Positions 20,444 to 26,676 of a stretch of DNA of 26,676 bases are shown in pieces (within the stretch, counting starts at the first letter, position 1; every line of letters begins with the position of its first letter). A program made the position numbers and the translations under genes. The notes below the pieces were generated by a model. It did no database searches, was not told where the DNA came from, and saw only the letters and a list, made by a program, of their open reading frames with translations. Origin of the DNA: JACOZM01 sp035289385 (GTDB lineage: Archaea > Nanobdellota > Nanobdellia > Woesearchaeales > GW2011-AR9); assembly GCA_035289385.1 (NCBI GenBank), contig DATDXI010000074.1, positions 1 through 26,676 on the forward strand, read 5' to 3'.

Positions 20444-20800
20444 TCATTGTTTACTCCTGTTCATCTGCTCTTGATAGATTATTTTAATGCTTTCTTTTAA
20501 TTTAGGAATGTCCCTCATTACAACATCCCATACTTTTTCTAAATTTACGCCAAAATATCCATGAATTAAAACATCCCTCGTCCCAGCAATAACTTTCCAA
20601 TCAATGGAAGGATGATTTTTTTTTAGAGATGGAGAAATGTTCTTGACTGCTTCTCCGATAACTTCTAACCTCCTTAACGTAGCATCATGAAGGTTCCTGT
20701 CTTCCAAAAAATCTTTTTTAGATTTATCTCTGGTGCTAGCCCCAATTAAATTCACCTGTTCAATGATATCCTCCAAAAAAACAAGGTCATCTCTTTTCAT
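20444..20800 (-). CDS. HEPN/DUF86 (HepT-like) toxin, second copy
   Basis: The 118-aa helical protein has DUF86 features: DIIEQVNLIGASTRDKSKKDFLED, LRRLEVIGEAVKNIS, and the HEPN motif RDVLIHGY (R75, H80, Y82). This is the classic HepT form, closer to bacterial DUF86 than the copy at 18461-18859, so the two pairs probably arrived separately. Its start overlaps the MNT stop by 4 bases. Confidence 0.92.
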   Translation of the reverse strand: MKRDDLVFLEDIIEQVNLIGASTRDKSKKDFLEDRNLHDATLRRLEVIGEAVKNISPSLKKNHPSIDWKVIAGTRDVLIHGYFGVNLEKVWDVVMRDIPKLKESIKIIYQEQMNRSKQ

Positions 20801-21084
20801 AAAATTCTAACCTCATCCTTAAGAATATTTTCTCTTAGCCTTGGTTTCAGAGCGCTATACTCCACTAAATCAACTTTCTTTCCTAAAATTTTCTCCGCTT
20901 CCAGCTTAATTCCTACAAATCCAAATAAACTCACCGTTTTCCTTGTCTTCACTAAGATATCAATATCGCTTCCCTTCTTCTGCTCTCCTCGGGCATAACT
21001 GCCAAATATTCCGGCTCTGAGCACTCCGTGTTTCTTTAATACGGGCAATATTTTCCTCTTAATAATAGTTAAATCATTATTCAT
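20797..21084 (-). CDS. MNT-domain antitoxin nucleotidyltransferase, second copy
   Basis: The 95-aa protein has AGIFGSYARGEQKKGSDIDILV: GS at 28-29 and Asp pair at 40/42, the textbook MNT core, then KKVDLVEYSALKPRLRENIL with the third acidic residue. It is a classic MntA-type partner for the HepT gene it overlaps. CTTAAAAG (about 21108-21115) about 25 bases upstream could be its TATA box. Confidence 0.92.
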   Translation of the reverse strand: MNNDLTIIKRKILPVLKKHGVLRAGIFGSYARGEQKKGSDIDILVKTRKTVSLFGFVGIKLEAEKILGKKVDLVEYSALKPRLRENILKDEVRIL

Positions 21085-21147
21085 TATAGGTAGTAATATT
21101 CAGCCTCTTTTAAGATTTTTGTATTGTAAAGCATATCTGTTTTGGAA

Positions 21148-21162
21148 CAGCAAAAAAATACC
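21148..21162 (-). terminator. Poly-T terminator of the giant gene
   Basis: Minus strand: TGA, then GGGGTATTTTTTTGCTG. The T7 tract begins within 7 bases of the stop codon. Confidence 0.45.
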
Positions 21163-21164
21163 CC

Positions 21165-24100
21165 TCACCATTCTGTCCTTTCTACGTTGCTAGTTGTTCT
21201 GGACTGCTGTTCCTGCTGTTGAGACTCTTCTTCGTAGTCTTCATCTAAGTATTCCCACGTCACGGTTCCTCTTTCAGTGACTTCTACGTCCATACAGACA
21301 TCTTTGACGTTGGTAAACCCAGCGATGGCATCATAACTGTTCGGTCCCTGATCATTAAACTGGACGGTTGACGGCGGCGATTTCCACTTGATACAAGCTT
21401 CATTGTATATTGCTTCGGAATACTTGATGATATAATCCCCGTCCCTGTCGCCGTTCCTTAATTCGATAGGTGATTGGATGTTTCCGGCAAAGCGGTAAAG
21501 GGGTAAATTGTCTTGCTCATTATAATTTATGCCTTCAGCAGTATTCTTATCTAAAAAGACATTGAAGGAAACAGCAACACCAGTCGTTTCGTCAATCAAA
21601 GGAGTTTGAGATACATCCTGAGGGGCAGATACGGCCCAGCTGATCTTATAGAGATAACCTAAGGCGGGAGTTCTATCATCAGGGAATTGGTCGTTGTTTG
21701 CATCTAGGTAACATAGTCCTTCACTGCATACCTGTCCTTCATTACAATAGAATTCTTCAGTATCTGCCTTTTTGGTGCAGAAGACAGGCTGTTTCTCTTT
21801 TGTTCTTTCCGCTTCGATCTTAGCGACAGCTTGATACTGCCCGGTAGGAGTTTTGATGATGGCCATACCTTCCGGCTGGATGTCAAATTCTGCTTCACAG
21901 ATAGCCGAAGCAAAGAACTGCTCACCTAAGAGCGGGGCAAAGATACGGTCTAGCTCTGAGGGTTTAACAATTAGACCAAAATCTTCTCCAAAGATCAAAT
22001 TAGATAAAGCAGGATAGGTTCGGACACTGCCTAAGGCACCTTGGATAGCGCCGAAGATTTCAGCGAAAGAAGTTTTTTCTCTATCTATACTATTTAGTAT
22101 TGCTGCAGATTTAGCTTTATCATCTACCCCTCCTTTTTCAAACTCTCCTGCCTCTTTTTGAGCTGCTATTAGGGCTGCTTCAGCTTGTGTTAGTGTTGCT
22201 GCTGCTGCTGCTTTCTCTTCATCACTTCCTGCACTAGCTGCAGCTACTGCTTCTCTTGCTTCTGCTACTTTTTTCTCTGCTTCACTTCTTGCCTCAAAAG
22301 CCTGCCTTACCTGTGTTAGTGTTACCTCTGGCTTATTAGCCACTGCCGCTGCGCAAGAGTAATCACCATTTGAACAAGTTTCTGTTCTGCCGTTATAATT
22401 ATATTGTGTACTGCCATCTTCCAGATAAAGAACACTTAACGTATGACCCTCCACCTGAATCTCTCTCCCGATAACTCTATTATTCTTCAAATCCTGCAGT
22501 AAAGTTACCCCATTACCTTCATCGTTTTTCAAGGCGAGTGGGTTTTCGTCACCATCATAAATGACTGTTCCGGTCAATCCTTCCACTTCGATCTGCGCAA
22601 CTTGACCATCACTATTCAACGACTTTCTCGTAGTGGTATCAATAAAAGATTCCTCTTTATACACTAAAGTGCCGGCGATGATATTATCTTCAGTATCTCT
22701 TTTGATACCTTCTCCTTCAAGAGACGCAATCTCTTTCGTTTTTGCTTCATCTTCATATAAGGTAACTTTTTTATTATTCAGCAAGCTATTAATATCTTCT
22801 TGCTTTATGAAATATGTTTCATCTGGTTCATCACCAACAACGGGAACAGACACTTCTCCGGCAGCAATCTGTTCCTTACTCTGGGAGAAAACAGTTGCTG
22901 TGCCTAAAGCAACACGACGGCGATTGATGGATGAAGCAAGATTTATTGAGCCGGGAACTTGTACTGATGGACCGCTGACTTCAATGAGAGTAAAACCGTT
23001 ATCGTTATGCTTCATTACAATATTACTCTCAGGACCAAGATTAATATTATCTTTAGTCACCCAATCTATCGTCTTACTGTCTTTAACTAAGTCGTATATC
23101 TCTTTTGGAACTCTGCCTTGGAACTCTGCTTTTGTGATGGCATTGATTTTAGCTTTGTCAGTTGTTTGTACTTCTTTCCATTTGCCATCTGCCTGTTGTT
23201 CATAAGCTCTGAAATCCTTTCTTTCACCATTTTCACCCCAAATATTATCCTCAACGACGTACGTTGTTGCACCCTCTGCTGACAGGATTTTCATCGTTCC
23301 TGCTTGTAATTGCTCTTCGAGTTGGGAAGTGGTAGGATTGGTGCCAAGCCCTGCAATAGCCTGTGGAGGCGGTGATTTGGATAATTCGACTAACTTTGTT
23401 CGCAACGTCGCCCCTTCTGCTTCAGGAACAGCAGTAATAGCACGTGCTAAAACATCTGTAGCAGCTTCTTTGTATCCTGAAGCAGCTTTTTCGTTTCCAT
23501 TAGCAGCCTCTTCCTTTCCCGCAGCAATATAATTGTCTGCGGCAAGTTCAGCAAAGAATATCTTGTCTGCATCTGTTGGAGCGATGGCGGCGGCATAAGA
23601 GGCATAATCAGCTGCATCTTCAGGAGTATCTGCAAGTTCTATGGCATGTGTATAATATTCTACTGCTTTTGCAGGGTTAGTTTCTTCTAAGTAGGAAGCG
23701 GCAAGGAAGTAGTTACGAGATGCTTGAGTAGAGTCAGTGGGTGGAGGGAGACTTTTTGCTTTTAGTAAAGCGTCAGTAAAAGGCTTAGCATTACCAACAT
23801 TTATTTCTCTCTTTAAATCTGCGTGTATAGCATTGGACACTTTTCCCCCAACCCTATCATAAAAGAAACCATCTGTTCCAACAAAAATATGTTCTCTTCC
23901 TTCAACTGAAGCAGCGGTTATACCCTCAGTGGTAATAATACTCTCTGGAACTTGATTTAACCCTGGTCCTAAGGGAACCCTAAAAGGAGTATCCACCATG
24001 ATGTAACCATCTCTACTAAAAATAGAAGGGTTATAAATATCTAATGCTTCAATAAAGTTACGAGCATCATCACAATCATACCCATTAGCACAAGATAAAC

Positions 24101-26676
24101 TTAAAAGGGTATTATCATAATCAAGAGGGGTTTTAATAGTGTCTTTTTTTATTCTAAGTTCATCACTATACTTAACAGTAACCTGCGGCGGACCATTAAC
24201 AGCCTCTTCTGCCAGTTCAGCATACGCCTGTGACAATTCAGGATTAGTGATACCTGTAACAGTATTTGGATTTTTTTCAGTGGTAATAGCTGTTTTAGCA
24301 GCAGTTATTCTTTCGCTAGAAGCTCCTTCCAAAGCTTCAATTTTATCAGTAACAGCAGCAGGAGCAAGGTCTCCACTTGAACAGCCATTACATGTCACAA
24401 GCACTCTTCCATTATCAAGAGTGTGAATAATATAGGTTTTACCACTCTCACTAACCGTTTCTCTCGATGCAACACCGCTTGTTGGAGCGCTGCTTGAAAT
24501 TGGAATTAATGTTGGATTACTTAACTGTTTAACAATAGGAGAAGTTAAAGCGCTACTGCCTAAAGTAGAATCAGTAACACTTTGTTGTCCTTTTGCATCA
24601 TAAGAAAAAGTAGGATTTGGTACAAGGGTAGAAAATACAGGCTTCCCTTTATATGTTCCCAAATACACATGATCACTTATAATTTCTCCAACTTCATAAG
24701 ACGGAACTGCTTTTATCTTCTCTACATCAGAGATATCTGCGGAAGTAGTACTCCCATATTCTTGAAACTGAAATGTTCCATCAGTTTTCTGAGTAAGAAC
24801 ACCTATTTTTCCATCTGATTCTACACTTTTACCTACCTTCACTGCCTGTACTGCCCAGTTCTCTGTTCCTGCTTGTGGAATTACAAGGTTATTGTCCTTA
24901 TCATAATAATCATAAGACAACACTTTGTTACTTTTATCTTTAACCTCCCTGACAGATGTTCCATCATTCTTAAATGTGGATGTATGGGTATTCTCGCCGA
25001 TCTTACTCCTAAGAATATTTTCCCCGCTGCCTTCTTTACGATATTCTGTTTCTTTTCCATTCTCATAACTATATGTTTCCTTAGTGTCTCCAGAATCAAC
25101 AACTTTCTTTAACAGTACATTATTGTTAAATTCCTCGGTTGTTTTTGTAGCACCTACCAACGTTTCCTTCTTAATGACTTTTTCACTACCATCATATGTT
25201 TCGAGGATACTATCAGCACCATCTCGAGTATATTTTTGTAATATCTTTCCCTGATCGTTTTTTGTGATGATAATTTCCCCACTAGAAGTTGGTGTTGTTG
25301 TAACAACTAACTCATTATTTTTCTGTACGGTTGTAGATGCAAGAGTTGCATCCTGATTATAGGTTCTTTCCGTAATTTCTGCAGTTTGTAGATTTAGAGT
25401 AGTCATTTTAGTAATTTTCCCATTTTTTATAATGACTATTTCTTGATCTATTCCACCTGGACCTTTCGTAACCTCTGTAGCGGTATCACCTTGAGTAATG
25501 ATCTCTTTGGTCACCGTTTCTCCATTAGCTGCTAATAGTTTTTCTGTTGTTCCACTAATATCACTCACTTTCTCTGATACTCTCTTCCCAGTAGCAGGAT
25601 TATATTTTTGAGTAGTTATTCCAGTAACTATATTATCCCCTGTCACTACTTCTTCCTTTCTCCCCTGAGAATCATAATGTATAGTAACTGGGAGCTTGTT
25701 TGGCTCTGTTATCTTCTCTATATTTGGTATTCCATTTTTATAGTCAATAGTCCTTTCTCTGCTGTTAAAACTGTCAAGTGCGACTTCTTTGGTTGGTTTT
25801 TGGCTGTTAAAATCATAAGCAATAGTAGTTGTCGTAGTACCTTCTGTTACCTTCTTCCCTAAAATTTTAGTGCCAGCTAATGTATTAACCGTTATTTTTC
25901 CATTTTCAGTAAGCCTTTCTATCGTTTGTGAGCCATCAATTTCTAATTTTTTGACTTCTTCACCGCTCGCATCATCATAATATATTTCAGTTCTTTTAGC
26001 ATTGTTCCCAGGAGTATCATAAGAAACTATATGGGAGACTCGTGCTTGTTTATAGGTTATCTTCTTAACTAGCTGATCAGCATTGTTAACAACATTGACC
26101 TGACCGCTATAATCACGTATATACTCCAGATGCTCATCGCTAAAGGTTCCTACGTCAATAGAACCATCATTAGTCTTTATTTTAGTTAAATCCCCATTTG
26201 CATTAAAATCTAATGTATAACCTGAACCTTCCTCAGTTCTTCTCACAACAGCATTACTTTGAATATGATATGTAATAGGGGAACCACTCCCAGAGGTAGC
26301 TTCAACAATATTCACACTTTTAGCTTGAAGCTGCACATTCTGGCTTACTGTAAGAGAACCTTGGTTATTTTCGGTAAAATAACTTATCCTGTCACCAGTT
26401 ACTTGAACCCACTGGTTACCGCTCTTATAATACTTTGCTGGCGAACTTAATCCCTGTAACTGTTTATGCAACTGATCTCCCGACACTTCCCGATAATCCT
26501 TAACCAAATAGTTTACAACAATCTCCGTTTCACCCGCCCCTCCCGCCACATTCCCTCTGCCCCAGAAACATTGCCAGAAGCCGGAACAAGAAGCTTGAGC
26601 AGCGATGTTCTCTCGTGAACCGAAGAAGTCAGAAAAGAACGCCTGGGCTTTGCAGAAGAAGCCGCATTCATCAGCT
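21165..26676 (-). CDS. Giant surface-type protein, 5' end outside the window (at least 1836 aa)
   Basis: The frame has no stop between 21165 and the right edge. A GTG at 26549 could be mistaken for a start, but 42 further codons upstream stay open and encode a Cys/Phe-rich segment (ADECGFFCKAQAFFSDFFGS, then four Cys in all), so the gene begins beyond the window. Reading N to C: strand-rich YD/RHS-like repeats (about 24600-26450; units such as IHYDSQGRKEEVV, YDDASGEEVKKL); a Cys pair CNGC (about 24375); an alanine-rich helical part with TPR-like pairs (about 23420-23745); more strands; an Ala/Glu coiled coil (about 22120-22330); Cys-rich FCTKKADTEEFYCNEGQVCS and Ca-loop-like DANNDQFPDD (about 21650-21780); an Ig-like strand region; and a Gln/Glu-rich tail. 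It is probably secreted or cell-surface. No membrane anchor is visible at the C-terminus. Confidence 0.85.
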   Translation of the reverse strand, partial: ADECGFFCKAQAFFSDFFGSRENIAAQASCSGFWQCFWGRGNVAGGAGETEIVVNYLVKDYREVSGDQLHKQLQGLSSPAKYYKSGNQWVQVTGDRISYFTENNQGSLTVSQNVQLQAKSVNIVEATSGSGSPITYHIQSNAVVRRTEEGSGYTLDFNANGDLTKIKTNDGSIDVGTFSDEHLEYIRDYSGQVNVVNNADQLVKKITYKQARVSHIVSYDTPGNNAKRTEIYYDDASGEEVKKLEIDGSQTIERLTENGKITVNTLAGTKILGKKVTEGTTTTTIAYDFNSQKPTKEVALDSFNSRERTIDYKNGIPNIEKITEPNKLPVTIHYDSQGRKEEVVTGDNIVTGITTQKYNPATGKRVSEKVSDISGTTEKLLAANGETVTKEIITQGDTATEVTKGPGGIDQEIVIIKNGKITKMTTLNLQTAEITERTYNQDATLASTTVQKNNELVVTTTPTSSGEIIITKNDQGKILQKYTRDGADSILETYDGSEKVIKKETLVGATKTTEEFNNNVLLKKVVDSGDTKETYSYENGKETEYRKEGSGENILRSKIGENTHTSTFKNDGTSVREVKDKSNKVLSYDYYDKDNNLVIPQAGTENWAVQAVKVGKSVESDGKIGVLTQKTDGTFQFQEYGSTTSADISDVEKIKAVPSYEVGEIISDHVYLGTYKGKPVFSTLVPNPTFSYDAKGQQSVTDSTLGSSALTSPIVKQLSNPTLIPISSSAPTSGVASRETVSESGKTYIIHTLDNGRVLVTCNGCSSGDLAPAAVTDKIEALEGASSERITAAKTAITTEKNPNTVTGITNPELSQAYAELAEEAVNGPPQVTVKYSDELRIKKDTIKTPLDYDNTLLSLSCANGYDCDDARNFIEALDIYNPSIFSRDGYIMVDTPFRVPLGPGLNQVPESIITTEGITAASVEGREHIFVGTDGFFYDRVGGKVSNAIHADLKREINVGNAKPFTDALLKAKSLPPPTDSTQASRNYFLAASYLEETNPAKAVEYYTHAIELADTPEDAADYASYAAAIAPTDADKIFFAELAADNYIAAGKEEAANGNEKAASGYKEAATDVLARAITAVPEAEGATLRTKLVELSKSPPPQAIAGLGTNPTTSQLEEQLQAGTMKILSAEGATTYVVEDNIWGENGERKDFRAYEQQADGKWKEVQTTDKAKINAITKAEFQGRVPKEIYDLVKDSKTIDWVTKDNINLGPESNIVMKHNDNGFTLIEVSGPSVQVPGSINLASSINRRRVALGTATVFSQSKEQIAAGEVSVPVVGDEPDETYFIKQEDINSLLNNKKVTLYEDEAKTKEIASLEGEGIKRDTEDNIIAGTLVYKEESFIDTTTRKSLNSDGQVAQIEVEGLTGTVIYDGDENPLALKNDEGNGVTLLQDLKNNRVIGREIQVEGHTLSVLYLEDGSTQYNYNGRTETCSNGDYSCAAAVANKPEVTLTQVRQAFEARSEAEKKVAEAREAVAAASAGSDEEKAAAAATLTQAEAALIAAQKEAGEFEKGGVDDKAKSAAILNSIDREKTSFAEIFGAIQGALGSVRTYPALSNLIFGEDFGLIVKPSELDRIFAPLLGEQFFASAICEAEFDIQPEGMAIIKTPTGQYQAVAKIEAERTKEKQPVFCTKKADTEEFYCNEGQVCSEGLCYLDANNDQFPDDRTPALGYLYKISWAVSAPQDVSQTPLIDETTGVAVSFNVFLDKNTAEGINYNEQDNLPLYRFAGNIQSPIELRNGDRDGDYIIKYSEAIYNEACIKWKSPPSTVQFNDQGPNSYDAIAGFTNVKDVCMDVEVTERGTVTWEYLDEDYEEESQQQEQQSRTTSNVERTEW

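Noticed and set aside
24582..25862. Plus-strand open frames inside the giant gene
   Set aside because: They are antisense shadows of a continuous minus-strand coding frame, with no promoter, ribosome site or recognisable product.

Overview
The window looks like a chromosome segment from a DPANN-type archaeon, most like Woesearchaeota or Pacearchaeota. This is a judgement from gene content, not a placement. The evidence is a transcription factor S, an archaeal/ER-type signal peptidase (Ser/His), many genes whose TATA box lies about 25 bases before the ATG (leaderless layout), dense 4-base ATGA overlaps, MNT/HEPN pairs and a very large surface-type protein. There are no tRNA or rRNA genes and no CRISPR array. 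TAA, TGA and TAG all end real genes.

Layout. 1-370: a strong hairpin and a 222-nt structured element (copy A). 370-1641: an unknown 193-aa gene (-) and a RelE-type toxin with a two-piece antitoxin (+). 1652-6276: divergent ileS (-) and a U32 peptidase-family gene (+), with a short third copy of the element (C) between their promoters. 6324-9623: three genes on the minus strand, one HExxH protein and two paralogous His-rich helical proteins, separated by a decayed IS6/IS240-like insertion sequence with terminal inverted repeats and a target duplication. 9993-14495: a tandem-domain nucleotidyltransferase, an FmrO/ArmA-like 16S rRNA methyltransferase homologue, signal peptidase I, transcription factor S and a PepSY-like protein. 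14515-14716: element copy B inside an 8-bp direct repeat. 14963-17457: a 34-aa protein with a PCNA-binding-like motif, thymidylate kinase, a UPF0200-like P-loop kinase and dCMP deaminase, forming a pyrimidine-nucleotide neighbourhood. 17533-21084: a toxin-antitoxin-like island with an NTase plus 62-aa partner, an MNT-HEPN-DUF167 operon, a membrane protein with DUF2283, and a second MNT-HEPN pair. 21165 to the right edge: one minus-strand gene of at least 1836 codons, open at the window edge, with YD-like strands, an alanine-rich helical repeat region, a coiled coil and Ca-loop-like motifs.

The most unusual signal is the repeated element. Copies A (142-363, minus strand) and B (14523-14708, plus strand) share three nested stems. 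At several positions the two copies differ yet both still pair, and both carry a 28-nt bulge of identical length and about 84% identity. Both sit a few bases after the stop codon of a gene in that gene's sense orientation. B also has a flush 8-bp flanking repeat, so the family may be mobile, a structured RNA, or both.
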